Shown here one piece after another: positions 10,142 through 21,291 of a stretch of 64,000 nt of DNA. The position numbers were made by a program, and so were the translations under genes. Location: positions 310,001-374,000 of the forward strand of contig QFPW01000002.1 in NCBI GenBank assembly GCA_003241785.1, given 5' to 3'. This stretch comes from Rhodovulum sulfidophilum. GTDB taxonomy: Bacteria; Pseudomonadota; Alphaproteobacteria; Rhodobacterales; Rhodobacteraceae. The notes beneath the pieces are model-generated. The model did not search any database. It was not told the DNA's origin and was given only the letters and a program-made list of their open reading frames with translations. The stretch's first letter is position 1. Each line of letters begins with the position of its first letter.

Positions 10142-10162
10142 GTCCCGGGTCGAGCCCGGGAC
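10142..10162. repeat. dispersed palindrome GTCCCGGG-TCGAG-CCCGGGAC
   Basis: An 8-bp stem with a 5-nt loop, of the same family as the repeats at 41-120 and 3771-3850. It lies 29 bases after the glutaredoxin stop. Confidence 0.55.
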
Positions 10163-10179
10163 AGCCTTCGCGCCATGAC

Positions 10180-10249
10180 AAGGCGGACCGAGGTCCGCCC
10201 TACCGAAACCGGACGCGCCGGAAACGTAGGGCGGACCTCGGTCCGCCTT
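10180..10249. repeat. 24-bp perfect inverted repeat (GGCGGACCGAGGTCCGCC type)
   Basis: Positions 10180-10203 and 10226-10249 are exact complements; each arm contains a smaller palindrome of GGCGGACC and GGTCCGCC. The element fills the space between the convergent glutaredoxin and zapA genes and ends in CCTTT on the plus strand, so it may act as a two-way terminator. Confidence 0.75.
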
Positions 10250-10252
10250 TCG

Positions 10253-10693
10253 TCAGTTCTCGCGCCCGACCTGCTCGGTCAGCGCGTTGACCTCGCCGAG
10301 CACGCGGGCGAGGGTCGCGAGCGCGGCCTCGTTTTCGTCGCGCAGCTTCTCGATGTCGGAGGCGGTCAGGCGATGCGTCGCCTCGGTCTCCATCTTCAGC
10401 GCGTTCGCGGCCAGCATCGCCGATTTCGCCTCGGCGATCCGCACCCGCTCCTCGGCCTGGCGCAGCCGCTCCTCGGTCGCGGCCAGCCGGTCCTCGAGAC
10501 CGCTCGTCGTGTCGGCGAGCATGAGACCCGCGAGCAGCAGCACCCGCTTCTCGGGCTGGCGGCCGATGGCGCCCTCGATCTTCACCGCCTCGTTGTCGAG
10601 CAGCCGCGCGGCGCGGTGCAGCGAATTCTCCTGACCGGGCTCGCAGGCGACCTCGAACATCCGGCCGCCGATCTCAAGCAAAAGCTCAGGCAT
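10253..10693 (-). CDS. zapA: cell division protein ZapA
   Basis: The 146-residue protein begins with the ZapA globular head ([22 protein letters not shown], residues 15-36) and continues as a long coiled coil (about 66-140), typical of alphaproteobacterial ZapA, which bundles FtsZ filaments at mid-cell. Its start overlaps the upstream coiled-coil gene by 8 bases, and GGGAGAT-like bases precede the ATG. Confidence 0.9.
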   Translation of the reverse strand: MPELLLEIGGRMFEVACEPGQENSLHRAARLLDNEAVKIEGAIGRQPEKRVLLLAGLMLADTTSGLEDRLAATEERLRQAEERVRIAEAKSAMLAANALKMETEATHRLTASDIEKLRDENEAALATLARVLGEVNALTEQVGREN

Positions 10694-10949
10694 CTCCCAC
10701 CTCCTGAATCAGCGGCTTCAGCTGGGCGATCAGGTCGTCGAGCGCGGCGACGTCCTTGTCGCGCTTGGCCTGAAGCCGGGCGAGCTCCTCGGCGAGCTCC
10801 GCCTTCTCGCTCTCGAGCGCGGTGATCCGTTCCTTCGGGTCCGGACCGTCCGCCTCGGCCGCCGCCGCCGCCTCGCGCGCCGCGAGCGCGGCGCGCAGCC
10901 GCCCCAGCGCCTCGGTGATCTGCTCGTCAAGCTCTGTGATCTGGCTCAT
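10686..10949 (-). CDS. small coiled-coil protein encoded with ZapA (DUF4164-like)
   Basis: An 87-residue, almost wholly helical protein with heptad-like spacing ([23 protein letters not shown]) and Ala/Glu-rich composition. A short coiled-coil protein in front of zapA is common in alphaproteobacteria and is thought to assist ZapA or the Z-ring, by position only. The 8-base overlap with zapA indicates coupled translation. Confidence 0.75.
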   Translation of the reverse strand: MSQITELDEQITEALGRLRAALAAREAAAAAEADGPDPKERITALESEKAELAEELARLQAKRDKDVAALDDLIAQLKPLIQEVGDA

Positions 10950-11165
10950 TTCCGCGCTTTCAAAACGTCACATCGCCGTTTTAGGCAGAGCCTCGCCGCA
11001 TTGCAATCAGCGCAGGCCCCGCGCCGGGCGGTATCAGGCCGAAACGGCCCAAAACTGGCCGCGAAGCGCCCGAGAACCGCCTTGACCACGCGGAACCGCC
11101 TGCTATCAGTGCGCACAGTCGCCCCGCGGGACGCCTCCCGCGCCATAACAAGAAGGCCCGCAGCC

Positions 11166-13184
11166 GTGGAAATCGACGAACTCCGCCAGCGCTTCCCGCA
11201 ACACTGGATGAAGGCGGCGGCGCTCCGAATGCTCGCGGTCGACGCGGTCCAGAAGGCGAACTCGGGTCACCCCGGCATGCCGATGGGCATGGCCGACGTG
11301 GCTACGGTGCTGTTCGAAAAGTATCTGAAGTTCGATGCCTCCGCGCCGAACTGGCCCGACCGCGACCGCTTCGTGCTCTCCGCCGGCCACGGCTCGATGC
11401 TGCTCTATGGGCTGCTCTATCTCACCGGCTATCCGGGCATGACGATCGACGAGATCCAGCGGTTCCGCCAGCTGGGCTCGAAGACCGAGGGCCATCCCGA
11501 GCGGCATCCGGGCAACGGCATCGAGACCACCACCGGCCCGCTCGGCCAGGGCATCGCGACCGCGGTCGGCATGGCAATCGCCGAGGCGCATCTCGCGGCC
11601 AAATGGGGCCGCAAGATCGTCGACCACCACACCTACGTCATCGCCGGCGACGGCTGCCTGATGGAGGGCATCAGCCAAGAGGCGATCGGCCTCGCGGGGA
11701 TGCAGAAGCTCGACCGGCTGATCGTGCTCTGGGACGACAACGGCATCTCGATCGACGGCAAGGTGTCGCTGTCGGACAAGACCGACCAGCTCGCCCGTTT
11801 CGCCGCCTCCGGCTGGTCGACGCATGCCTGCGACGGGCATGACCCCGAGGACATCGACCGCGCGATCGCCGAGGCGCGCGCGACCGACAAGCCGGCGCTG
11901 ATCGCCTGCCGCACCCATATCGGCTTCGGCGCCCCGACCAAGCAGGACACCAAGGGCGCGCATGGCTCGCCGCTCGGCGACGAGGAGATCGCCAAGGTCC
12001 GCGAGATCTACGGCTGGAGCTACCCGCCGTTCGAGATCCCGAACGAGATCATCTCCGAATGGCGCGCGACGGGGTCGAAGGGCGCCGAGGCGCATGCGGC
12101 CTGGCATGAACGGCTCGGCAAGCTCTCGAACGCCAAGCGCGCCGATTTCGAGCGCGCGAACCACGGCCAGCCGCATCCGAAGCTCGCCTCCGCGCTCAAT
12201 GCCTTCAAGAAGGCCGAATCCGAGGCGGGAAAGAAGGTCGCGACGCGCAAGTCCTCCGAGATGGCGCTCGAGGTGATCAACGCGACCGTACCCGAGACGC
12301 TCGGGGGTTCCGCCGACCTCACCGGCTCGAACAACACGCTGACCAAGGGGCTCGGCGTCTTCGACGCGGAGAACCGCGCCGGCCGCTACATCCACTACGG
12401 AATCCGCGAGCATGGCATGGCCGCGGCGATGAACGGGATCGCGGCGCATGGCGGGCTCGTCCCCTACGGCGGCACCTTCCTCGTCTTCTCCGACTACGCG
12501 CGCGGCGCGATCCGGCTCTCGGCGCTGATGGGGCTGCCCATCACCTATGTGCTGACGCATGACTCGATCGGCCTCGGCGAGGACGGACCGACCCACCAGC
12601 CGGTCGAGCATCTCGCGGCGCTCCGCGCGATCCCGAACCTCCAGGTGCTGCGCCCGGCCGACACGATCGAGACCGCCGAGGCCTGGGAGATCGCGCTGAC
12701 GAGCCCGACCGCGCCGACCGTGCTCGCGCTCACGCGGCAGAACCTGCCGGTGCTCCGGACCGCGCACAACCGCCGCAACCTCTCGGCCCAGGGCGCCTAT
12801 GTGCTGGCCGAGGCGACCGGCAAGCGGCGCGCGATCCTGATCGCCACCGGGTCCGAGGTCGAGATCGCGATGAACGCGCGCGCCATCCTCGAGGGCAAGG
12901 GCATCGGCACCCGGGTCGTCTCGATGCCGTCCTTCGAGCTCTTCGCCAGGCAGGACGAGGCTTATCGCAAGAAGGTCCTGCCCGCCGGCCCGGTCCGGGT
13001 CGCGGTCGAGGCCGGGCTGCGCTTCGGCTGGGACCGCTGGCTGATGGGCGAGCGCGGCGCGGAGAAGAAGGCTGGCTTCGTCGGCATGACCGGCTTCGGC
13101 GCCTCGGGCCCGATCGGGGCGCTCTACCCGCATTTCGGCATCACCGCCGAGGCGGTGGCGGCGGAGGCCGAAGCACTGCTGTGA
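11166..13184 (+). CDS. tkt: transketolase
   Basis: A 672-residue thiamine diphosphate enzyme of the pentose phosphate/Calvin pathways that moves two-carbon units between sugar phosphates. Signatures: [10 protein letters not shown] near residue 36, the TPP motif GDGCLMEG with a downstream DDN, and [19 protein letters not shown] in the pyrimidine domain (catalytic Glu). I chose the GTG at 11166 because it gives the N-terminus usual in Rhodobacterales ([13 protein letters not shown]...). Downstream is a hairpin and then pgk; a gap gene that often lies between is absent. Confidence 0.96.
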   Translation: MEIDELRQRFPQHWMKAAALRMLAVDAVQKANSGHPGMPMGMADVATVLFEKYLKFDASAPNWPDRDRFVLSAGHGSMLLYGLLYLTGYPGMTIDEIQRFRQLGSKTEGHPERHPGNGIETTTGPLGQGIATAVGMAIAEAHLAAKWGRKIVDHHTYVIAGDGCLMEGISQEAIGLAGMQKLDRLIVLWDDNGISIDGKVSLSDKTDQLARFAASGWSTHACDGHDPEDIDRAIAEARATDKPALIACRTHIGFGAPTKQDTKGAHGSPLGDEEIAKVREIYGWSYPPFEIPNEIISEWRATGSKGAEAHAAWHERLGKLSNAKRADFERANHGQPHPKLASALNAFKKAESEAGKKVATRKSSEMALEVINATVPETLGGSADLTGSNNTLTKGLGVFDAENRAGRYIHYGIREHGMAAAMNGIAAHGGLVPYGGTFLVFSDYARGAIRLSALMGLPITYVLTHDSIGLGEDGPTHQPVEHLAALRAIPNLQVLRPADTIETAEAWEIALTSPTAPTVLALTRQNLPVLRTAHNRRNLSAQGAYVLAEATGKRRAILIATGSEVEIAMNARAILEGKGIGTRVVSMPSFELFARQDEAYRKKVLPAGPVRVAVEAGLRFGWDRWLMGERGAEKKAGFVGMTGFGASGPIGALYPHFGITAEAVAAEAEALL

Positions 13185-13186
13185 TG

Positions 13187-13211
13187 GCCGGCCGCGAGGG
13201 CCGGCGCTTTT
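13187..13211 (+). terminator. hairpin with short T-run between tkt and pgk
   Basis: GCCGGCC (13187-13193) pairs with GGCCGGC (13199-13205) around the loop GCGAG, and GCTTTT follows. It starts 3 bases after the tkt stop and ends 11 bases before pgk, so it may only partly stop transcription and set the tkt:pgk ratio. Confidence 0.5.
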
Positions 13212-13221
13212 AGGGGGTACC

Positions 13222-14415
13222 ATGGGCTGGAAATCGCTCGACGACATCGATCTCGACGGCAAGGTCGTCCTCACGCGGGTCGACATCAACGTTCCGGTCG
13301 AGGACGGCAAGGTCACCGACGCGACCCGGATCGAGCGGATCGCCCCGACCATCCAGGATATCCTCGCCAAGGGCGGCAAGCCGGTCCTGCTCGCGCATTT
13401 CGACCGGCCGAAGGGCAAGGTCGTCCCCTCCATGAGCCTGAAGGTCACGCTGCCGGCGCTCGAGGCGGTGCTCGGCCAGAAGATCGCCTTCGCCGATGAC
13501 TGCGTCGGCCCGGTCGCCAAGGCGGCGGTCGACGCCCTGCCCGACGGCGGCGTCCTGCTGCTCGAGAACACCCGGTTCCACGCCGGGGAAGAGAAGAACG
13601 ATCCCGAATTCGCCCGGGAACTGGCCGCGCTCGGCGACGTCTACTGCAACGACGCCTTCTCCGCCGCGCACCGCGCCCATGCCTCGACCGAGGGGATCGC
13701 GCGGCTGATGCCCTGCTGCGCCGGCCGGCTGATGCAGGCGGAGCTGACCGCGCTCGGCAAGGCCCTCGGCAAGCCCGAGCATCCGGTCGTCGCGGTTGTC
13801 GGCGGCGCCAAGGTCTCGACCAAGCTCGAGCTCCTCGGCAACCTGATCGACAAGGTCGACAGCATCGTCATCGGCGGCGGCATGGCGAACACCTTCCTCG
13901 CGGCCCAGGGCATCGACGTCGGCAAGTCGCTCTGCGAGCATGACATGACCGGCACCGCGCAGGAGATCATGGCCAAGGCCGAGGCGGCGAACTGCGCGCT
14001 GATCCTCCCGGCGGACGTGGTCGTCGCGGGCGAATTCAAGGCCGGCGCCGCCTCCGAGGTGGTCGCCGCGGACGCCTGCCCGGCCGACAAGATGATCCTC
14101 GACGCGGGGCCGAAGGCGGTCGCCGAGGTCAAGGAGGTCTTCGGCAAGGCGAAGACGCTGGTCTGGAACGGCCCGCTCGGCGCCTTCGAGATCCCGCCCT
14201 TCAACACCGCGACCGACGCGGCGGCGACCGAGGCGGCCGCGCTCACCAGGGCGGGCAAGCTTCTCTCCGTCGCGGGCGGCGGCGACACCGTCGCCGCGCT
14301 GAACGCGAGCGGCGCGGCCGCTTCCTTCACCTATGTCTCGACGGCGGGCGGCGCCTTTCTCGAATGGCTGGAGGGAAAGACCCTGCCCGGCGTCGCGGCG
14401 CTCGACCAGGCCTGA
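13222..14415 (+). CDS. pgk: phosphoglycerate kinase
   Basis: The 397-residue protein has the substrate-binding motif [14 protein letters not shown] (18-31), FDRPKG in place of the common SHLGRP, the hinge and nucleotide site [20 protein letters not shown] and GGGDT near the C-terminus. It catalyses 1,3-bisphosphoglycerate + ADP to 3-phosphoglycerate + ATP. Length is standard. It sits between tkt and a class I aldolase, a central-carbon operon typical of alphaproteobacteria. Confidence 0.97.
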   Translation: MGWKSLDDIDLDGKVVLTRVDINVPVEDGKVTDATRIERIAPTIQDILAKGGKPVLLAHFDRPKGKVVPSMSLKVTLPALEAVLGQKIAFADDCVGPVAKAAVDALPDGGVLLLENTRFHAGEEKNDPEFARELAALGDVYCNDAFSAAHRAHASTEGIARLMPCCAGRLMQAELTALGKALGKPEHPVVAVVGGAKVSTKLELLGNLIDKVDSIVIGGGMANTFLAAQGIDVGKSLCEHDMTGTAQEIMAKAEAANCALILPADVVVAGEFKAGAASEVVAADACPADKMILDAGPKAVAEVKEVFGKAKTLVWNGPLGAFEIPPFNTATDAAATEAAALTRAGKLLSVAGGGDTVAALNASGAAASFTYVSTAGGAFLEWLEGKTLPGVAALDQA

Positions 14416-14461
14416 CCCGTCCGATAGCGTTCCCTTAGAGTTCACCAGTAGAGGAAAGACC

Positions 14462-15391
14462 ATGAAGTCAACGCGTACCGTGCAGAAGATCCTCGGCTAT
14501 TACGAGACCGACAATCCCGGCGTGAAGGGCAACCTGTGCCGGATGCTGATGCACGGACGGCTTGGCGGCACGGGCAAGATGATTATCCTGCCGGTCGACC
14601 AGGGCTTCGAACATGGGCCGGCGCGCAGCTTCGCGCCGAACCCGGCCGCCTATGACCCGCACTACCACTACCAGATGGCGATCGACGCCGGGCTCAACGC
14701 CTACGCGGCGCCGCTCGGCATGATCGAGGCGGGCGCCGACACGTTCGCGGGCCAGATCCCGACGATCCTGAAGGTCAATTCCTCGAACTCGCTCGTGCCG
14801 GGCTCGGCCCCCTACAGCCAGGCGATCACCGGCTCGGTCGACGACGCGCTTCGGCTCGGCTGCTCGGCGATCGGCTTCACGATCTACCCGGGCTCCTCGG
14901 TCGGCCTCGACATGTTCGAAGAAATTTCGGCCATGCGCGAGGAAGCGGCGGCGAAGGGCATTCCCACCGTGCTCTGGTCCTATCCGCGCGGCGAGGATCT
15001 CTCGAAGGCCGGCGAGACGGCGATCGACGTCGGCGCCTACGCGGCGCAGATCGCGGCGCTGCTCGGCGCGCATATCATCAAGATCAAGCTCTCGACCGAC
15101 CATCTCGAGCAGGGCGAGGCGAAGAAGGTCTACGAGAAGACCGGCATCGACATCTCGACCCAGGCCGCGCGCGTGAAGCACTGCATGGACGCGGCCTTCT
15201 CCGGCCGGCGCATCGTCGTCTTCTCGGGCGGCGCGGCCAAGGGCGCGGACGCGGTCTACGAGGACGCGCGCGCGATCCGCGACGGCGGCGGCAACGGCTC
15301 GATCATCGGCCGCAACACCTTCCAGCGCTCGCGCGAGGACGCGCTGTCGATGCTCGACAAGCTCGTCGACATCTACAAGGGCCGCGCCTGA
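14462..15391 (+). CDS. class I fructose-bisphosphate aldolase, DhnA/FbaB type
   Basis: A 309-residue protein of the DhnA-like (archaeal-type) class I aldolase family: LPVDQGFEHGP (43-53), GFTIYPGSS, TVLWSYPRG and the HIIKIKLS segment that should contain the Schiff-base lysine. It splits fructose 1,6-bisphosphate without a metal. The ATG at 14462 has AGAGGAAAG just before it. This replaces the class II enzyme often found at this locus. Confidence 0.92.
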   Translation: MKSTRTVQKILGYYETDNPGVKGNLCRMLMHGRLGGTGKMIILPVDQGFEHGPARSFAPNPAAYDPHYHYQMAIDAGLNAYAAPLGMIEAGADTFAGQIPTILKVNSSNSLVPGSAPYSQAITGSVDDALRLGCSAIGFTIYPGSSVGLDMFEEISAMREEAAAKGIPTVLWSYPRGEDLSKAGETAIDVGAYAAQIAALLGAHIIKIKLSTDHLEQGEAKKVYEKTGIDISTQAARVKHCMDAAFSGRRIVVFSGGAAKGADAVYEDARAIRDGGGNGSIIGRNTFQRSREDALSMLDKLVDIYKGRA

Positions 15392-15402
15392 GCTTTCGGC
15401 GG

Positions 15403-15424
15403 CGGGCGGGCGACCGCCCGCCCG
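15403..15424 (+). terminator. GC-rich hairpin after the aldolase gene
   Basis: CGGGCGGG (15403-15410) pairs with CCCGCCCG (15417-15424) around a 6-nt loop, 11 bases past the aldolase stop. There is no T-run, so termination strength is uncertain. It lies between convergent genes. Confidence 0.45.
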
Positions 15425-15517
15425 TCGAATATAGGCGCCGCGGCCCCGCACCGCGTCGCCGCTGATCCCTTCGGCCGCGGGCCGGCGGTTCGCCCGCGAC
15501 AGGTGAGCGCCGGGCGC

Positions 15518-16123
15518 CTACGCGGGCGGCTCTCGCATCAGCCCGCGCAGCCCATCCCCGAGGTCGGCCGCCGCGACGTCGTCGAGGATCGCCGACTGCG
15601 CGACGAAGCCGAGAATGGCCGCGAAGATCAGCTTCGCGATCTCCGCCGCGCCGGCATCCGCTTCCACCACCCCTTCGGAGCGCCACACGGCCGCGACCTC
15701 CTCCAGCCGCTCCCTGAAAGGCAGGTAGAAGCCGCGCATGGTCTCGCGCAGCCGTTCGTTTCGCTGCGCCTCCGCCCATCCGAGCAAGGCGATCCGGCGC
15801 AGGTCATAGCTCTCATGCGCGGTATAGGACGTCACGATCCCCGCGATGCGCCGCAGGAGTTCATCGGGCCCCGGCACGGGCCGCCCCAGCAGGACCGGCG
15901 CGAACAAGGCCCGCAGATCGCCGAGCGACGTGGTCACCGCCGCCACGATGAGATCCTCCTTGCCGGGAAAGTAGGAATAGACCGCGCCCGCCGAGAGGCC
16001 GGAACCCCGGATGATATCGTCCATCGTGGTCGCGTGCAGCCCCTGGCGCTGGAAGCAGGTCCAGGCGGCTTCGAGAATCTGGGCGCGTCGCGCCGCGCGG
16101 CGCTCTTCGGAGATCTTTGGCAT
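15518..16123 (-). CDS. TetR-family transcriptional repressor
   Basis: The 201-residue protein has a TetR helix-turn-helix at 14-58 (AQILEAAWTCFQRQGLHATTMDDIIRGSGLSAGAVYSYF) and an all-helical ligand domain. It is divergent from a metallo-beta-lactamase-fold hydrolase gene, and the 78-bp gap between them holds two perfect palindromes suited to a TetR dimer. It therefore probably represses both itself and the hydrolase and is released by a small ligand, perhaps a lactone, though the ligand is not readable. Confidence 0.9.
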   Translation of the reverse strand: MPKISEERRAARRAQILEAAWTCFQRQGLHATTMDDIIRGSGLSAGAVYSYFPGKEDLIVAAVTTSLGDLRALFAPVLLGRPVPGPDELLRRIAGIVTSYTAHESYDLRRIALLGWAEAQRNERLRETMRGFYLPFRERLEEVAAVWRSEGVVEADAGAAEIAKLIFAAILGFVAQSAILDDVAAADLGDGLRGLMREPPA

Positions 16124-16138
16124 GCCGCTGCTTAAACC

Positions 16139-16150
16139 GAACGATCGTTC
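16139..16150. promoter_or_regulatory. TetR operator candidate 1, GAACGATCGTTC
   Basis: A perfect 12-bp palindrome 16 bases upstream of the TetR start, sharing the half-site AACG(A/T) with the second palindrome at 16179-16192. The close spacing to the TetR gene suggests autorepression. Confidence 0.65.
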
Positions 16151-16178
16151 TTTACAAACGCGATGGCGAGGATCATAA

Positions 16179-16192
16179 AACGAACGTTCGTT
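16179..16192. promoter_or_regulatory. TetR operator candidate 2, AACGAACGTTCGTT
   Basis: A perfect 14-bp palindrome 10 bases before the hydrolase start chosen here, so bound repressor would block its transcription. Its half-site matches that of the operator at 16139-16150. Confidence 0.7.
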
Positions 16193-16201
16193 CTTTTATG
16201 G

Positions 16202-17047
16202 ATGCGCATCATGATACGGGTTACCGCGATCGAGACGGGCAAGGCCCGGATGAAGACGGCTCAGCGGGTCGGGCATGACGGCCGCGGCGGTTTCGGCCGC
16301 AAGATCGACATCTTCCGCGACCAGCACTGGGTCGATCCGCTGCCGATCCTGTGTTATCTGGTCGAGCACCCCGAAGGCCGGTTCCTCGTCGACACCGGCG
16401 ACACCTGGCGGAATTCCGTGCCGGGGTACCTGCCCGGGTGGAACCCGTTCTATCGGCAGGTATCCATCCGGGTCGCCCCGACCGAGGAAATCGGACCGCG
16501 GCTCGCGGCCATGGGCCTCGACCCGGCCCGCGATCTCAAGGCCGTGGTTCTCACGCATTTCCACCACGACCACACCGGGGGGCTCGACCATTTTCCGCAT
16601 ACCCCCGTCATCGGGTCGCGGGAAAACCACGCGGTATCGACCGGCATCAAGGGCGCGCTGATGGGCTGCCTGCCCATGCGCTGGCCGATCTGGCTGAAGC
16701 CGGAGCTCGTGGACATGGATGGCCCCCCCGTCGGCCCCTTCCCCGCCTCGCACGCGCTGACGGCCGACGGACGCATCCTGATGGTTCCGACGCCCGGGCA
16801 TGTCGCCGGGCATTGCGCGGTGGTGGTGAAGGACGACGATGTCACCTATTTCCTCGCCGGCGACGCCACCTATTCGCAGGACAACCTGCGCGCGGATCAG
16901 ACGGACGGCGTCACCAACGACCCCGCGACCGCCCGCGCGACGCTGGGCCGCATTCGCGATTTCGCCAGCCGCCAGCCGACGGTGATCCTGCCGGCCCATG
17001 ACCCGGACGCGCCGCGCCGGCTGGTGGCGCGCGAAGCCTACGTGTGA
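16202..17047 (+). CDS. metallo-beta-lactamase-fold hydrolase of the N-acyl homoserine lactonase family
   Basis: The 281-residue protein has the full zinc site of the fold: HFHHDH (THFHHDHTGG), a distal His in PTPGHVAGH, the bridging Asp in LAGDATYS and a last His in LPAHDPD. The overall pattern is that of AiiA-like lactonases, which open the homoserine lactone ring of quorum signals, but related enzymes act on other lactones. The start is moved down from an earlier ATG (16163) because the palindrome at 16179-16192 should lie outside the gene; 16211 is equally possible. No clear ribosome binding site is visible. Confidence 0.8.
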   Translation: MRIMIRVTAIETGKARMKTAQRVGHDGRGGFGRKIDIFRDQHWVDPLPILCYLVEHPEGRFLVDTGDTWRNSVPGYLPGWNPFYRQVSIRVAPTEEIGPRLAAMGLDPARDLKAVVLTHFHHDHTGGLDHFPHTPVIGSRENHAVSTGIKGALMGCLPMRWPIWLKPELVDMDGPPVGPFPASHALTADGRILMVPTPGHVAGHCAVVVKDDDVTYFLAGDATYSQDNLRADQTDGVTNDPATARATLGRIRDFASRQPTVILPAHDPDAPRRLVAREAYV

Positions 17048-17158
17048 GGCGGTCCGTCGCACGCCGGCGCTAAACCGCCCATCCCCTCGTCGGAGGGGAT
17101 TCCCCTGCGCCCCGAGTTTTGTCATGCTCACCCAAACAAGAACGGGCAGAGAGCAGGC

Positions 17159-17470
17159 GTGACCTACCGCGACATCGAACAGCGCCGGGGCGGATTCGGC
17201 GGGGCGATCTTCGTGATCGTCGTGGCCGCGCTGATCGGCTATCTCGCCTTCGCCGCGCTCCAGGGCGAGTACGGCCTGTTCCGGCTGTTTCAGACCGAGG
17301 CGGAAGCCCGCGGACTCGAGACCGAACTCGAGTCGCTTCGCGCCGAACGCGCCGCGCTCGGCGACAAGACCCGGCGGCTCTCGACCGGCTCGGTCGATCT
17401 CGAGCTGCTCGACGAACAGGCCCGCCGCGTGCTCGGCCTCGGCCGCCCCGACGAACTCATCATCCGCTGA
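17159..17470 (+). CDS. ftsB: FtsB/DivIC-like septum formation protein
   Basis: A 103-residue protein with a short cytoplasmic end, one membrane helix (13-35, GAIFVIVVAALIGYLAF) and a coiled coil (45-75) followed by a conserved LDEQARRVLGLGRPDELII end. This is the FtsB layout; FtsB joins FtsL and FtsQ in the divisome. It lies just before pdhA, the classic alphaproteobacterial position. It starts with GTG. Confidence 0.88.
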   Translation: MTYRDIEQRRGGFGGAIFVIVVAALIGYLAFAALQGEYGLFRLFQTEAEARGLETELESLRAERAALGDKTRRLSTGSVDLELLDEQARRVLGLGRPDELIIR

Positions 17471-17517
17471 CCTCCGCCCCGCGCGATTCAGGGGGTTTCA
17501 TCCCGCGCCAACCGGGC

Positions 17518-17546
17518 TATAATCAAATAGTTTAATGCTGAACTAT
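17518..17546 (+). promoter_or_regulatory. pdh promoter (TATAAT) with overlapping inverted repeat
   Basis: A perfect -10 box TATAAT is at 17518-17523. The inverted repeat ATAGTT (17527-17532) and AACTAT (17541-17546), spacer 8, spans the expected transcription start, a position suited to a repressor. No good -35 box is seen at 17495-17500. The stretch is notably AT-rich against its surroundings. Confidence 0.55.
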
Positions 17547-17572
17547 CTGCGATCCCGCGGGAGGGAAGACTG

Positions 17573-18565
17573 ATGGCTGCGACACGACGACCCAGCACCA
17601 AATCGAACGCGTCGAAGGAGGAGCTGATCGCCTATTACCGCGACATGCTGCTCATCCGCCGGTTCGAGGAAAAGGCGGGCCAGCTCTACGGCATGGGCCT
17701 GATCGGCGGTTTCTGCCACCTCTACATCGGCCAGGAGGCGGTCGTCGTCGGCATCGAGGCCGCGACCAAGGAAGGCGACCAGCGCGTCACCTCCTACCGC
17801 GACCACGGCCACATGCTGGCCTGCGGCATGGATCCGAAGGGCGTGATGGCCGAGCTCACCGGCCGCGAGGGGGGCTACTCCCGCGGCAAGGGCGGCTCGA
17901 TGCACATGTTCTCCTCCGAGAAGAACTTCTACGGCGGCCATGGCATCGTCGGCGCCCAGGTGCCGATCGGCGCGGGTCTCGCCTTCGCCAACTGGTATCG
18001 CGGCAACGACAACGTCTCCTTCGCCTATTTCGGCGACGGCGCGGCGAACCAGGGCCAGGTCTACGAGACCTTCAATATCGCGAGCCTCTGGAAGCTGCCC
18101 TGCGTCTTCGTGATCGAGAACAACCAGTATGCGATGGGCACCAGCCTGAAGCGCGCCTCCTCGACCCCCGCCCTCTACACCCGCGGCGAGGCGTTCGGCA
18201 TCCCCGGCGAGGCCGTGGACGGCATGGACGTGATGGCGGTGAAGGCGGCGGCCGAGAAGGCGATCGCGCACTGCCGCGCGGGCGAAGGCCCCTACATCCT
18301 CGAGATGAACACCTACCGCTACCGCGGTCATTCGATGTCGGACCCGGCGAAGTACCGCACCCGCGAGGAAGTGCAGAAGATGCGTGAGGAGCGCGACCCG
18401 ATCGACCACGTGCGCGACATGCTGGTCTCGGGCAACCTCGCGAGCGAGGACGAGCTGAAGTCGGTCGACCGCGACATCAAGGCGGTGGTCAACGAGGCCG
18501 CCCAGTTCGCCCAGGAGAGCCCCGAGCCGGCCGAGGCCGAGCTCTGGACCGACATCTACGCCTAA
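17573..18565 (+). CDS. pdhA: pyruvate dehydrogenase E1 component, alpha subunit
   Basis: The 330-residue protein carries the TPP/Mg motif [12 protein letters not shown]...ENN and the conserved [27 protein letters not shown] start region and [10 protein letters not shown] phosphorylation-loop segment of the heterotetrameric E1 enzymes. With E1 beta it decarboxylates pyruvate and passes the hydroxyethyl group to the lipoyl arm of E2. GGGAGGGAAG precedes the ATG. First gene of the pdhABC operon. Confidence 0.97.
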   Translation: MAATRRPSTKSNASKEELIAYYRDMLLIRRFEEKAGQLYGMGLIGGFCHLYIGQEAVVVGIEAATKEGDQRVTSYRDHGHMLACGMDPKGVMAELTGREGGYSRGKGGSMHMFSSEKNFYGGHGIVGAQVPIGAGLAFANWYRGNDNVSFAYFGDGAANQGQVYETFNIASLWKLPCVFVIENNQYAMGTSLKRASSTPALYTRGEAFGIPGEAVDGMDVMAVKAAAEKAIAHCRAGEGPYILEMNTYRYRGHSMSDPAKYRTREEVQKMREERDPIDHVRDMLVSGNLASEDELKSVDRDIKAVVNEAAQFAQESPEPAEAELWTDIYA

Positions 18566-18578
18566 GGGAGCGCGGAAC

Positions 18579-19958
<1,380 letters not shown>

Positions 19959-19968
19959 GGAAGCGCTC

Positions 19969-21291
19969 ATGTCCATCAATATCCTGATGCCGGCGCTCTC
20001 CCCGACGATGGAGGAGGGCACCCTGTCGAAATGGCTGGTCAAGGAGGGCGACACCGTCTCCTCCGGCCAGGTCCTCGCCGAGATCGAGACCGACAAGGCC
20101 ACGATGGAATTCGAGGCGGTCGACGAGGGCACCGTCGGCAAGATCCTGATCGCCGAGGGCACCGAGGGCGTGAAGGTGAACGAGCCGATCGCGATCCTGC
20201 TCGAGGAAGGCGAATCCGCCGACGCGCTCGCCGCGCCGGCGGCGGCCCCCGCCGCGAAGGCCGCCCCGGCGGAGGCGGCTCCCGCCGCGGCCGCTCCGGC
20301 GGCCCCCGCCCCGGCCACCGCGCCCGCCCCGGCCGCGTCCTCCGGGGCCCGGGTCTTCGCCTCGCCGCTCGCCAGGCGGATCGCGGCGGAGAAGGGCCTC
20401 GACCTCGCCGCGATCAAGGGCAGCGGCCCCGGCGGCCGGGTCGTGAAGGCCGATGTCGAGAGCGCGAAGCCGGGCGCGGCGCCCGCTCCCGCCGCGGCCG
20501 CCCCGGCGCCGGGCGCGACCCCCGCCCCGGCGAAGGCGGCTCCCGCCGCGGCGCCGGCCGGTCCGTCGCTCGACGCGATCAAGGCGATGTACCAGGGCCG
20601 GGAGTACGAGGAGGTCAAGCTCGACGGGATGCGCAAGACGATCGCCGCGCGTCTCAGCGAGGCGAAGTCGACCATCCCGCATTTCTACCTGCGCCGCGAC
20701 ATCGAGCTCGACGCGCTGATGAAGTTCCGTGGCCAGCTCAACAAGGAGCTGGAAGCGCGCGGCGTGAAGCTGTCGGTGAACGACTTCATCATCAAGGCCT
20801 GCGCCCTGGCGCTGCAGCAGGTGCCGGACTGCAACGCGGTCTGGGCCGGCGACCGCGTGCTCAGGATGAAGGCCTCCGACGTCGCGGTGGCGGTCGCGAT
20901 CGAGGGCGGGCTTTTCACGCCGGTCCTGCGCGACGCCAACCAGAAGTCGCTCTCGGCGCTCTCCGCCGAGATGAAGGACCTCGCCAAGCGCGCCCGCGAC
21001 CGCAAGCTCAGCCCCCAGGAATACCAGGGCGGCAGCTTCGCGATCTCGAACCTCGGCATGATGGGGATCGAGAACTTCGACGCGGTGATCAACCCGCCGC
21101 ACGCCTCGATCCTCGCGGTCGGCGCCGGGGTCAAGAAGCCGGTGGTGAACGCCGCGGGCGAGATCGTCGTCGCGACGGTCATGTCCGTCACGCTCTCCGT
21201 CGACCACCGGGTGATCGACGGCGCGCTCGGGGCGCAGTTCCTCGAGGCGGTGAAGACCAATCTCGAGCATCCGCTCGGGATGCTCGCCTGA
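19969..21291 (+). CDS. pdhC: pyruvate dehydrogenase E2, dihydrolipoamide acetyltransferase
   Basis: The 440-residue protein has a lipoyl domain (1-77, Lys43 in ETDKATMEF), a long Ala/Pro-rich linker, a peripheral-subunit binding domain (about 126-163, [15 protein letters not shown]), a second linker and the catalytic acyltransferase domain ending with [14 protein letters not shown], where His and Asp of HxxxDG act. It forms the core that transfers acetyl groups to CoA. The E3 gene (lpd) is not present nearby. Confidence 0.97.
   Translation: MSINILMPALSPTMEEGTLSKWLVKEGDTVSSGQVLAEIETDKATMEFEAVDEGTVGKILIAEGTEGVKVNEPIAILLEEGESADALAAPAAAPAAKAAPAEAAPAAAAPAAPAPATAPAPAASSGARVFASPLARRIAAEKGLDLAAIKGSGPGGRVVKADVESAKPGAAPAPAAAAPAPGATPAPAKAAPAAAPAGPSLDAIKAMYQGREYEEVKLDGMRKTIAARLSEAKSTIPHFYLRRDIELDALMKFRGQLNKELEARGVKLSVNDFIIKACALALQQVPDCNAVWAGDRVLRMKASDVAVAVAIEGGLFTPVLRDANQKSLSALSAEMKDLAKRARDRKLSPQEYQGGSFAISNLGMMGIENFDAVINPPHASILAVGAGVKKPVVNAAGEIVVATVMSVTLSVDHRVIDGALGAQFLEAVKTNLEHPLGMLA

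Noticed and set aside
10114..10252. A 6S RNA gene next to zapA, as in many proteobacteria
   Set aside because: The 139-bp gap is taken up by two palindromic repeats and leaves no room for a 150-200 nt RNA with a large central bubble.
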